This document shows, in pieces, positions 50,508 to 62,094 of a DNA stretch of 64,000 nt. Position 1 is the first letter of the stretch; every line of letters starts with the position of its first letter. Where the stretch lies: positions 372,001 through 436,000 of the forward strand of contig NW_026570286.1 in assembly GCF_019649055.1 (NCBI RefSeq), in the 5' to 3' direction. Origin of the DNA: Paramacrobiotus metropolitanus. Its lineage: Eukaryota; Tardigrada; Eutardigrada; Parachela; Macrobiotidae. Below the pieces are notes generated by a model. It saw only the letters and a program-made list of their open reading frames with translations, made no database searches and was not told the DNA's origin. The position numbers and the translations under genes were made by a program.

Positions 50508-53500
50508 CGGTATCTACGTAATGGCAATCATCCAGTCCAGCTGGATCTGCAAATTACACAGCTATTTGACACCATTTATCTCCAGTTTTTAATTAATATG
50601 GCGCGTTTTGCGGAAAGTGACGGGTGTAAACCGAATGATCACTGCAGCGCAGCTTTATTTATATATCATACCTGGTAAAACGCCGAACGTACGCAAATGT
50701 GATTACAATTATCCCTTATTAAATTGCCTCGATGTGCCGGAAAGAAGACGGCATTTTAATTAAATTACGTCCAGCCAGAAAAAATAATTGCTTTATGAAA
50801 TAGAACCCCTACTTTGGCCTTTATTGTCTCACATGCTGCTGCAGCGTTGTTGAAGTCGGAATTTTTATCCTTGTCTGATAGGTATGATCACACTACTTTC
50901 ATCGAAGGCTTTTTATTAAACTTTACCTTAGCACCAGAGCTGTTTTAAGCTTAACTCTCTAAACTTAATACATCCGACCTAAGCTGATTCCAAGCAGTTT
51001 TTTGTGTATAAGCATTAACAAAGTGCATTATGTAAACGATTAATATTGTAAGTGCCTCCATAGTATCTGCTCCAGCATTATTTGTTTGATGCTCATCGTC
51101 TTCATTAAGCAAGTATGAAAATGATTAAATCTGTGATAACTTGTACGGCGAAATTCCATATCAGAATATCCTGGTTAAAAAATCTCAATAACTGCATTGA
51201 AAAAAAACAACTTCTAAGCACAAGAATTCAATATAAAGAAAAATAGACAGGCGCAAATGGTACAAATAATGCAAAGCATGCATAGGTGGTCAGTACTCAC
51301 TACTCACTGAAAATGTCATTAACAATACATAAGAGATAGTCAGCTGACCTCTGAATGAATATTTCTGTAGTTTGAAAATAAACTGGATGAACGCGCAATG
51401 CTACTTTGACTGTGTACTGCGTTTGCTACAACAAAAGCACATCGGCACCATTACTGACATATCTTATATACTTATTATATAATTATATATATTTATTATA
51501 ATTCATGCGATTCACTTTAAAGGCAATTGACCTGCCATGCTTTTACGGCTTCCGTTAACTCTCAGAGTGTAGTATTATTAAATAAAGAATGATAAGCAAT
51601 AAAGAATAATGAGTGAATACGAATTATTATTCAGAGTTACAATCTCCGTGATTATGGTAACAATCGCAAATTGATTAATCTTTGCATTTAATGTCTTTTA
51701 TTATTCTTAATCATTACTATACTCTCATTACATTAAAGGTGCGGAAAATGATTTTCTGCGCTGCATGTGTTGGCAGCGCCAATTAGATAAGCGGAAAATA
51801 AAGTGCCGGTAAAAAATTCTAAAATCATATTATTATACATACTTTATTTGTTTTCGAGTAATATGCTCCCAATATTCTTATGATATCATCAAAGCAGTAG
51901 TTCTTCCCCTCGTAACAGTATGTACACGTATGGTTCCATTTTACATATATCGAGTAAACTACATTTACTATAAAAAATACCTAAACCGATCGATAAAAAT
52001 ATTACTTGCACAATCAATACACTTTGTACATTTAACCCTTACTAGTAGGAAGCAGTTTTTACAATAGCCACACATTCATATTACCGGTACAGCAACGCAC
52101 TCAACATGTAAGATGTTTGCCGGTAACTAATATATAATTTAAAAATTTTCATCAAAGTTAGCAAGTTCTTTTTATATAAAATAAATTTAAGGTCACCGGC
52201 GGGTAGCTGCTAAATACAAAATAATACAATGTGTATATCCAAGTACGTAAATTACAACTATGTACTTGTAAGTCTTATGACATTGTGTCATCATATACGA
52301 GTAAACCGCATGCAGCAACGTTATCAGGTTTGCACGGTACCTGTAAAAGCAGCCCTTGACAAGAAATTAATCCAAAAAGCAGCTACAGCGCTGTAGGTGC
52401 TGTACAATTTGGACAAAAGTATCCTACCGCAAAACTCTGAACAAAGAGTAAAAGATACAAAGCTGCTCTCTAGGAAAGTATCCTACAAATAGCTGAATCG
52501 CTTGATATATGGCTAAAGGCAATATTTCATTTGATTTAATTGTACTGCCGCATCTTCTTCATCCTTTTATGCGGCACTCTGGATGAGGTGCGTGCTCACT
52601 CGGCCACGTACAGGAGCGATGATGACGTTACCAACTCCTGATAACCACACCCAGTTCGGTCGTATATCGTCCAGACTAACTGACGTTTAGGGATAATAAA
52701 ATCCTCGTTCATAGCCCTGTTCAACCGGCTGTTTTTCGGCGTATACAATAACAAAAACATTTACACAAGTGCAATTAATTTGTAGTGTCCAATCACTTAA
52801 ACTCTATCAACCATAGCAGTATAGCGTGTACAGTCTGCGTATGTAGTACAGGATACACTGTGTACCGTGTTATGGAATGTTTTTACACGTCTTCTAAATG
52901 CAAGAAAAACAATTTTGCTTACTGAAAATGTGCCTGAATTAAAAGCGGTAGCACATGAGACAGAAGGATAAAAATCTAATTTTAGGTATATCGGCGAATA
53001 TTTGTATTATGCAGAGGGCATTAATCATTCAATTCGCCACACTCGCATTCATTCATACTCTAACGCTTGAATGTGGCATTGTAGTCGTAAATGAAAACGC
53101 GTTATATATTATCATAGCAGGGACATCAATTCCGTGGAATTTTTATAAAAATATTCACAATGTATCGGAAATAATTGCCAAGATTCTGACTCTCTAACTG
53201 GATATAATTAACTCTAACACACAGTGACGCCATCGTGGGAACTTTACAAACGTGTCCTGACTGTGCAGAATTCGTGTGCGGCAAAATACGCTCAGAGGCA
53301 TGCACGTGATGATATATAATTTAATGGTCATTCATGGAAGTTTATAAAAATTCTGGTGCCGACCAATGATGACCTTACAAAATTAAACGGCGCTGGGCGT
53401 ATATAAAAATGGGAGTGTGGGTGCGGTTCCATGGAAAATGTCGAACAGATTAACGAATTGGGCCAATTAAGTGTCTGCGCGGACTGCGCCGATTTGCCTT

Positions 53501-55322
53501 CCAGCACCGGTAAAGAGCTCACGATCACAGATTATCGAGATTTTAATTTAAGGATTCACCATGATATTTTAGCTATGATGTATTTGTATTTACTGTATAG
53601 GAGTTAACGTAATGACGCGCACTTTTCGTCAAGAATGTCCAGTTTTACTTGGTGCATAACTCATAAGTATAAAGGGATAGTTGTAGAATTTCTTAAACTA
53701 CAGTACAGATACTCGTTCAGTTACAGTACTCACTGGCAAAGCAGCCGGTAAACACCACAATAAACAGTTTATGGAAATAGTTTAGCGATAGAAATAAAGA
53801 AAGAAAACCCGCCGCATTTCGCATATTTTTTATAAAATAATCACTTACTTATGAGAAACAGAGTAAAATCGGCATACAATCATAGAGTTATATAGACGCT
53901 CACAAGTCAACTTAGGTAATCTTAAAGTAGCACGAGAAAAGCGATATTATAACTCTGAAACTGCATACATCTTTATTAAATTGTTCAAGGTTTGCAAATA
54001 CAGAAATGAATGCCTCAAAAAACTCATATACGTATATTAAATAAAGGCATACAATATATAATTATATGAGCATTTTTCACTTATCAGTTATCATAAACAA
54101 AAATAAGCAAGTAAAATAAGTGCAGCCACTGCCAGCCAGTCCACCCAACTCGGTGCAATCCTTTCGTGCAGATAACACTATTTACAAAGAGGGAGCAAAT
54201 AATCTCAATTAGTGTTAAAGAAACTTGGTATTTCACGGAATTTAAGCTAGTCACGCACATACCACAGCTCTGTATTCCTAAATGTTATACGCGCATACTA
54301 CGTACTATAGATATATACATAATCGTATATACGGATACCGTGTTAACGTGCCGGTGCCACCAATCACCGTTTGTTCTGCAGCTCATCACACTCTTCAAGG
54401 GGATGCAAGTGAAACGGATTTTACTGGAGATGTTGGCTCGTTTAATGGCGCTAATAAAATTAAACGTGCAGATGTAAAGGTCATGATACCATCCATAAAC
54501 AGTGTAAATTAATCAATTTATTTACTTAGTAAATGAAGTCACATCTGATTAGCTGGAATGTGCGTGGATACCATATAATACATTAAAGATGTAAATAATC
54601 AAGTCAACTGGGCGTGTTAAAAGTGGAAGCAGTCAGGGAGACAAAGTTTTATGTTTAATTACGATACGAGCACAGTGATACTGTATGTCGTCAGACGGCT
54701 CCGAAGGACCACTTTTTACTTCCGGTCTCAAATGCGATACCCCTACCTAATAATACTTACATTTTAAATACAATACATACAATAGTCTTTCGTATCAAGA
54801 CTTGTCTCCTGTACAAACACTGTATAACTGTCAACGGTTAAATTCCACGAACAGAGATTTTTAATTATTTCTCTTTTCAAAAACATTTGTTTTTTTACAC
54901 GTATTCGATGTGCGCATAATGTAACAAAATTGTAAAGTATTAACTTGCAATCTTCTGATTTCCGTGCATCGCAAACTGCGGAGCTGAAAATTCGATACCG
55001 TGGATCAGCGAGTCGAGCTACAACGTCCAACGGGGTGCGTGACCCTTACCTAACCGTATCTCAGCGCGCTACGGGAAAGGCAGATCACGAATACGCACGG
55101 AAAGTTCCAAAACATGAAAAGTCATTCACAAACATCGATATCTGGATATTAATACAAGTTAGTGACAATTTTGCAGATAATAAGCTTTCTCCTTTTCTTT
55201 CTGTTCAATTCGATTTTGATTTTGCAAGATTTATAAATGGTGTAGCGTTTAGCAGCGCACAGCAATCACAGCATTTATTTTGTGGAAATCGCGGTTAATC
55301 GTCTTCAAGCACATCGACAACC
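50508..55322. other. Gene-poor AT-rich spacer
   Basis: About 4.8 kb between divergent genes, very AT-rich in 51.2-54.1 kb. Short ORFs only (for example 52955-53197, 54166-54477, 54945-55298, all +), none recognisable. It should carry upstream control regions of the neuropeptide gene and of the reductase. Confidence 0.4.
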
Positions 55323-57334
55323 ATGGTAATGCAATGGCTGAATATCTTCGAGGGAACACCGGGCGCCCTGGGGGATTCCGGTGAGGCAGCGACTACATCC
55401 GTTTTAACCCGTGTGACGGGCACCGTGGACCGTCTGACCACCGAATACCTGGGCGCGGCCAAGCCCTACTTCGTGGCCTTCGGGGTGGGCACGGCGGCCG
55501 TGATGGGTGCGTGTGCCACTTGGGAGTTGTCCAAGGGACTCTTCTCCTACGTGCTGGCCAAGCCCCTGCATCTCGGCAAAGATCTGAAGAAGTTCGGCAC
55601 CTGGGCTGGTAGGTCGACGCACTGTTGTCGTTTCTGCGAAGATGCGTGAGTGAAACGGTGGGGTTTGTAGTTGTAACGGGAGCCAATACGGGAATCGGTC
55701 GGGTTTACGCTTTGGAGGTACGCAGTTTAAATCTGAGTCATTTTGTGTGGATAAATTCAGTGGAGATACGTCAGATGCATTGTTTTTCACAGCTGGCTCT
55801 GCGGGGATTCAATATTGTTCTGGTGGCACGCAATGAGGAGAAGTTGGAAGTTACTGCTAAAGAAATTCGTGAGTTACGCTGGTCTGCAACGACAGTGAAT
55901 AGTCAATAGCAGATTGTTTATAATTCACAGTGCGTTGACATTTCTCGTTATAAAGTGCACTTTTGCTGATAATTCCTGGAAATTTCGTATTTATTTATAC
56001 GTAACCTGGGTTATGTCGCTCTATTTTTGTGATTTATGTTGATTTGATTTGATTTTATTTTGATTTTGATTTGGTTTATGTTGATTTTCCTTTAAACAGT
56101 CTGATTACACTCATTACAGTAAGTAAATTTTTTGTAATGTATTTTTTATTAGTTTTACTAAATGTACTTTTTTGCAGTGCATTTGAACTGGTTGAATATG
56201 CGACTGCTTCGTACAGAATTTGTAATTAGCTCCCTAAAACAATTCTGTATTTAACTTATGCCAGTTATATTGCAGTTTTCTGAGTTTACTTTCAGTTAAG
56301 TGGCTTTTTCGGGCGAAATGGGTTTCAAATTGTTAAATTTGCAGCGGTTTTAATTTATGAAATAAAGTCTGTAAAAGGTGATTGCTTATTGAAGACATAT
56401 TAGTCGTACAAAGTCGAAATGATTTTAACTAATTAATATAAATTTCTAGGCGATATTCACGGTGTATTCACAAAAATCGTGGTTGTGGATTTTGAGGATG
56501 CCGGACTGGACAACTACCTTCGCGTTCAAGCACAACTTCAAGGCTTGGACATTGGCGTGCTAGGTAAGAGGCAGTTTACTCTGACACCGCACGAAGATCC
56601 TTTTCAGTACGCTGCTTATATAAGTACTATTTTCTTTTCTGTGCAGTGAACAATGCCGGACTGGGACCGGAAGATCCCATGACGGAATTCCTCGATAATC
56701 CACCTGATGCCGAGGTGAAAATCGTATTTTTACGGTTTGCCGATAAATAAATTATTAATATTGCGCGTTTTACCCACAGAAATGTATCGCCATGATCAAC
56801 GTCAACATTTCCGGCGTGGTGATGATGACGCGCATCATCCTCCCGAGTATGGTGCAGACCAAGAAGGGCTGCATTATCAACATCTCGTCGGTCAACGGCG
56901 ATATTCCCGCACCGAAATCCGCGCTGTACTCCGGCACCAAGGCCTTTGTCGACTTCTTCTCACGCGCCTTGACGGAAGAATACAAGAGCAAAGGCATTAT
57001 TGTTCAAGTACGGATAATCCATTTTTAAAGAAATAAATATGCTTTGTACAAATAGTTCATGTTTTTATTAGTGTGTGATGCCTGGCGCTGTAATGACGAA
57101 GATGGTTCAGAACAAGGATAAAGATTCCTTCTTCTGTGTTAACCCGGAAGATTTCGTTCCCTCGGCGCTGGCCCAGGTCGGACTGCGCTCGCAGACGTAT
57201 GGTCACTGGAAGCATGCTCTTCATGTAAGGATTGATCAGGGGGGAATTCCACGGTAGAGACCAGTGTAATCATGGTGGTGTATTTTTAGATGAAGCGCAA
57301 GAAGGTGCGCACATGGCTGTCCTCGTTACTGTAG
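55323..57334 (+). CDS. Very-long-chain 3-oxoacyl-CoA reductase (HSD17B12/KAR family SDR)
   Basis: NADPH-dependent short-chain dehydrogenase/reductase, predicted to reduce 3-ketoacyl-CoA in fatty-acid elongation at the ER (HSD17B12/let-767-like); steroid activity is an alternative in the family. Eight exons: 55323-55608, 55671-55717, 55793-55868, 56450-56563, 56647-56714, 56780-57007, 57072-57224, 57290-57334; 1,017 nt, 338 residues, frame intact. The N-terminal ~95 residues include a hydrophobic segment (PYFVAFGVGTAAVMGACATW), a likely membrane anchor. The cofactor motif is WAVVTGANTGIG. NNAG follows, and the active site is NISSVNGD ... YSGTK (Ser, Tyr, Lys). The C-terminus is basic (MKRKKVRTWLSSLL), in keeping with ER retention by a lysine motif, though not a strict KKXX end. 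Confidence 0.9.
55869..56449 (+). other. Intron with GATTT-rich simple sequence
   Basis: The largest intron of the reductase gene (580 bp). At about 56037-56094 it is a degenerate run of TTGATTTGATTTTATTTTGA-like units. Nothing coding seen. Confidence 0.6.
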
Positions 57335-57608
57335 ACGCCCGAGTCATCAATCAATCATCGTCAGTCGGCCGATGGGGCTTCCGTATGTTTTAGCGGTTTT
57401 AACGGGTTTCTCACGCGTGTTGTGAAGTTTGATATCATCATAAAAGCACATGGACAACGTACTTCGTTACGTACATTGGGCAGTTTTAGTGGTGTTAGGT
57501 TAATTTCGTGACGTTTCCTAGTTTCCTAAACTGAATCATTTGACGTTTCTTATCCAGTGTGTGCGAGAATCACATTGATGTCTCGTCTGGATGAAATTGT
57601 TTGCATTA

Positions 57609-57614
57609 AATAAA
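57609..57614 (+). terminator. Putative polyadenylation signal of the reductase gene
   Basis: AATAAA lies about 275 bases after the stop codon in the 363-bp convergent gap before the chitinase stop. Confidence 0.35.
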
Positions 57615-57697
57615 TCTGGTTTTTAATGTAACCGATGGTTTCGATTCCCCAGCTGACAGGCGTAAAATGGATAAATTATTAGTAAAAATTTCCGGCA

Positions 57698-60370
57698 TTA
57701 AAGAAACATTGCTCTGTAATCGGTGCAACCATTACAGGTACAATAGTCTTTTCCAGCCCCACAAAAGCCCCGGGAGCTACAACAGTAAGCATTGGCACTC
57801 TGCGGATCACAGGTCGCTTCGACGGTTCCGTTGATTTTCGCCGCATGCGGTCCGCATCGACCGTTATATTCCGGTGAATCATCCCACGTCCACCAGGTTT
57901 TTTCGACTTTTATCTTCTTTTGTTCCTTGAATCGAAAATTCGGCGTTTTTCGGAAATTGACGCAGGCCGAACAATTACACGACTGCGGCTCATTCCCGCA
58001 CACGCCGCGGCTGGAGCAGCAGTATCCCAGCGGATCATCCGGATTGCAGATGGGAATGCCACCATTCAGCAACCGCGGTGCATTATATCCACATCGCCCC
58101 AGCAATCCCGGACCCTGATCCAGCGTAAACCAAAGTACTTCCTTCGTGATCGGTTTAACCGACTTCTCCCAGATCTTCTCGGGATTCTCGGCATAATCGT
58201 TGCACTCTGGACATTTGCAGTTTGTTGGTCCGGCCGTGCAGTAGCCCCAGCGATTGCAACATGCGCGCTCATCGCGTGGATCGCACACGGGATAATATCC
58301 GTTAATCGGCGGTGCCATGGTGCCGCATGTTCCGTAACTGGCTGCGTATGTGTTGGACCACCACCGCGGTTCCTGGCAGTAATACTTAGGAATCGTTAGA
58401 GACTGCTCGGATGCCGGTGGCGCGCAAAGGTCGTGGCGGGTGACTGTGTGCAGCAGTGTCAGATTAGCGTCGTCCTGGTCCAGCGCCCAGATCATTAGTC
58501 CACCGAAACCGGCTTGAAGAGCGTACTCGACTTTCTTCTCCAAACTCTGCGGCGTCTCATAGCCGAGATACGTGCGATTTTTCGCATTCCACGCGAACGG
58601 CGCTTGCGCTTTGGCGTTGTAACCCGGAACGAATCCGTTATCGAGGTAGTTTTTCTGGATATCAGCGTAAGCGACTTCCCCGCCTTTCGGTGGATTGATA
58701 CTGGAGACGCGCCACATAGGGTCGGTGTTGTTCACTGGTTGTTCGGTGACGTTGTACCAGAATCGGCCGTAGAAGGGAACACCGAGAACGATTTTGCCGG
58801 CGTCGGGAATGGCGCACGCATACTGCTCCATCGTCCAGTGGACGTTGAGTTTCTTGGAGTAGTTTGCCGGCGCGGCAGCGAATAGCGGCGCCGGTGGGCC
58901 GGTTTCTTTATCCCATGGGCCGTAATAATCGTACGCCATGACGTTCACCCAGTCGATTGTGTCGCCTTCGAGGAGGTTCTTTAAGTCGTAACCTTTACGG
59001 AGATCATTCGAACCGGCAGGCGCTGAAACAATAATACCGTACATTAACATTACACCATTAATGATGAAATGAAAAGTTATATCTCTTTTTCTTTGTATCT
59101 CTTCTGACACACAACTTAAAAAAACAACATATTTGAATAATGTAATAATAATAATAATTCTTTTTTTTATACTAAATTAAGAAACACAATGATAACAGTT
59201 AAGTATATTGCGGAGTATGTTACGCTGTGCGTTGCTGAAAGCAAACACAAAAGAAAATCGGGACTTGGGTGTGGTCTGTGGGCGTTTCACCTGGCAAGAC
59301 TCATAACTAGTTTTGCGCAGATACTTACATATATATGGACACGTAGTGACACCCTAAAACTGGCAACACTTTTCGTATAAACTAAGAATTCCCCGCTTCC
59401 GCACGTGTGCTAAACCGTATTCCCACTTCCCAGTATTCTATGATTTCTATCCGTCTCCGTCCATTTTCACCAAAAATATTCTGTGTCCAAATAGTACTGA
59501 TCGTATACCATCCCAGTATTTTATTTTCAGCACTATTTCATCGGTAGTACTATTCTGTATTTTGTAGTATTTCAGTATTATTCCCAGTACTATTTCATCG
59601 TTACGTACCGATGAAAGTAGTGAAAAGGCAAAAGCGTATTATTATATAAATACAGATATGTACTACTACGTCTGTCAAAAGGCGCAATATTGCCGGTTTT
59701 ATAAAGTCGTATATTGGATATGTACTCGTATTACGGATATACAGTATATTTATATCTATATGTTATATTTTACAAGCATACCGGCAAAAGTCAGGAGCAA
59801 TCTGGCTTTTTTAGTCGATAATTTCCACGAGTCCATCTTTTTCCTCAGGCGCCGCATGAACTGCACATACAGTGTTTTATCGTCGGGCTTTTTTCCGGGA
59901 TGTTCGTAATCAATATCCACACCGTCCAAATTAAATTGTTCGACAAACCTTTTCAGATTGACGGTAAAGTTATCGAAGGCTCTATCCGAGCGCAGAACAG
60001 TGTCGAACAGTTCCGCCTTACCCTGTCCACCAATGGCCAACAAAATCTTCGGACTGGCATCGTTTCCGCGCATTTTGATCAGATGTTGTAGCCGTTTGGT
60101 CGAATTACCATCCATTGACAGCGAGCCATTCGGTCCCATGTCCGGGAATGCGTAATTGACATGAGTTAACCGTGACAGCATTTCTTGGGCCACTTTCTTC
60201 CCGCCAAAAGATGTGTAGTAGCCAACAACACGAAAGCCGCATTTTCCGACAGATAAGCCACTCTGTTTTACAATCATCTGGCCTTTGGTGCCTGCTGCTG
60301 CATTTGCTGTTTGGCGAAAAATGCCGAACGTGCCGCAGAACATAAAATACCAAATTGTAATTAACTGCAT
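57698..60370 (-). CDS. GH18 chitinase with three C-terminal hevein-like (CBM18-type) modules
   Basis: Secreted endo-acting chitinase, predicted to hydrolyse beta-1,4 GlcNAc links. Two exons: 60370-59782 and 59022-57698; 1,914 nt, 637 residues, frame intact. A hydrophobic N-terminus (MQLITIWYFMFCGTFGIF) is followed by the TIM barrel. Its parts are VVGYYTS at the first strand, ILLAIGG, the catalytic DGVDIDYE (residues 149-156, proton donor Glu156), MAYDYYG (225-231) and GFGGLMIWALDQDD near the barrel end. After about residue 430 come three Cys-rich repeats, at about 427-473, 505-553 and 585-633. Each follows CG-x(n)-C-(x)4-6-CC-(S/N)-x2-G-x-C and ends CxC-x2-C. The second and third contain YCCSSRGVCG and YCCSSRGFCG, the hevein signature. 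Each is preceded by a Trp-rich linker. Usual animal chitinases carry CBM14 instead. The product should bind chitin through these modules. It is divergent from YARS2. Confidence 0.92.
59502..59625. repeat. Repeated CAGTATT/ACTATTTCATCG motifs with a small inverted repeat
   Basis: Within the chitinase intron, CCCAGTATT, CACTATTTCATCGGTA and related words recur. ACTATTTCATCG (59589-59600) faces CGATGAAAGTAGT (59609-59621) as an imperfect hairpin with an 8-base loop. This could be a fragment of a short inverted-repeat element or simple local expansion. Confidence 0.45.
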
Positions 60371-62094
60371 ATCCTCTTCACATTAGATAATAAAAATACA
60401 GTATATCCAAAGATCTCCAAATGTTAATGCAATACAAACACATATACGCTTTGGCATACAGAAATAAATTCTGATATTAGATTCGAGTCAGAATATCTGC
60501 TGCGCGCTACCGCAGTGAAAAACTTTCGCACTTATAATACGAGTAAGTATCATTACATGCATTTACCAACGTATTGAGCTGTTAACGGTAAACAGCTGGG
60601 TGATGTTGTTAATCAACTATATTATAGTTATAGTTTAACAGTGTAGACAACAACAACACTGTATCAATAAGGAAATTACCTAAGTACTGTGTAATCGGAC
60701 AAATAGCCACAAGGTAATTGTACAAATTAACAGCGCTTTCCGATGTTTCGGTACAAGCACTGGTATCGATAAGGGTATCCATAATTTTAAGACCAGAGTT
60801 CACCGGTGCCGATTTTAAGCGTTTACACACATTCGGTAGAGGAGGTTTGTTATGCATAAGTAATGGTGAGAGACGGCTTTAAATGTAGTAAAAACAAGCA
60901 GCTGCAGCTAAATGTATGCGTATAATTGTATAATAATATTGATATTACAAAACACAGATTACCGGTATTTATTACCAACTTGCAGCGTGTTTGTGTTTAA
61001 TATTGTAGCTGTATTAATTTTTTAAAGCCATTTAAAACGTACAGCACCCTTTTGAACGGCCGTATTGTGATAAATTGCGTTGTAAACTTTGGCAAGTACA
61101 GTGTAAACATTAATTGTAACGATAAGTAAACTGGAAGTACAAATATTTCGATTAACTGGAAAGCCCCTGCTCTACGCCACCGGAGGTAACACAGTTTACA
61201 GACGCACGGCCGCAAATTCTTCCTACGCATAGCTGAAAGCTTTTTTTTAAGTAGCGGCCGGTGACATTCCTAAAACCTTTCACGAGGAAGTTGAAAAAAC
61301 GCATCTTGATAACTCTGGAAAAAATTGGGTTGAGCTAGTAATCCCATTGCTTTGCGCGATGTGCCGCATAGTACAGAAACAAAATTGCCCAAATTGTCTC
61401 GAAAACAGCTAGGCTAAAACATATTCGGCTGATACGGCTTCAGAAGACGCTTCGGAAATTATTCACTAACCCGGACAGACCAGTATATAATATCGTTAGT
61501 TTCCACAGTATTAACAACTGTTACTAAAAAATAAAAACGTATAAGTCAACGGGTATTTCGAAATGTAAAACCCAAAAATTTTGCGACAGCAATTTGTCGA
61601 CCAATTAAGAGGTTCTAACAGAACCGTATATAAAAAAAGAAAGCCACGGAATATGTTGATACGTAGATTCGAAACCTAGAGGGACACGATGGGTTTTACT
61701 TTATGAGTAGTTGTTATTTATAACACTGCAGGTATACAATATACGAGTGTAAAATAGTGTAAAATGTAAACGCCGGCTTTGCAGCAAACGAAAACACTGG
61801 AATCGGAAGTGCATTCGCGGTTGCAAACGGCTGTTGGTGCTTCCGACACTGCCTACTGCGTGCGGTTGCTGCAAGCCCGTAAACTGAAAGAGCACGCCGC
61901 ACGCAAGAAGTTGTTGATTTTTGAGGATTTCATGCAGCATAATTTTGTTGTCATGTTTATGTTTATCTGCTGATTTAAGGTTCTGCATCACTGGATGATG
62001 CTAAGTTGCTAACTTCATTAGAACATGAAATTATGATCTTCCTAATCAGTCGTTGTTTTTCGTACTTTCCCGAAGCACATTAGTACTGTTTGTT
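60371..62094. other. Divergent spacer between chitinase and YARS2
   Basis: About 1.7 kb holding both promoters. A G+C-rich, exon-like patch at 61785-61974 (+) is listed separately. The rest is AT-rich without clear signal. Confidence 0.45.
61785..61974 (+). other. Unrecognised exon-like open stretch
   Basis: After an acceptor-like CTTTGCAG the plus strand stays open for about 60 codons, reading a charged, helix-prone segment (ESEVHSRLQTAVGAS ... RLLQARKLKEHAARKKLL) and ending at TGA. The base composition is like that of real exons here and unlike the flanks. There is no upstream Met in frame, so it would need a first exon I cannot place. The product is not recognised. It could be the last exon of a small gene or chance. 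Confidence 0.3.
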
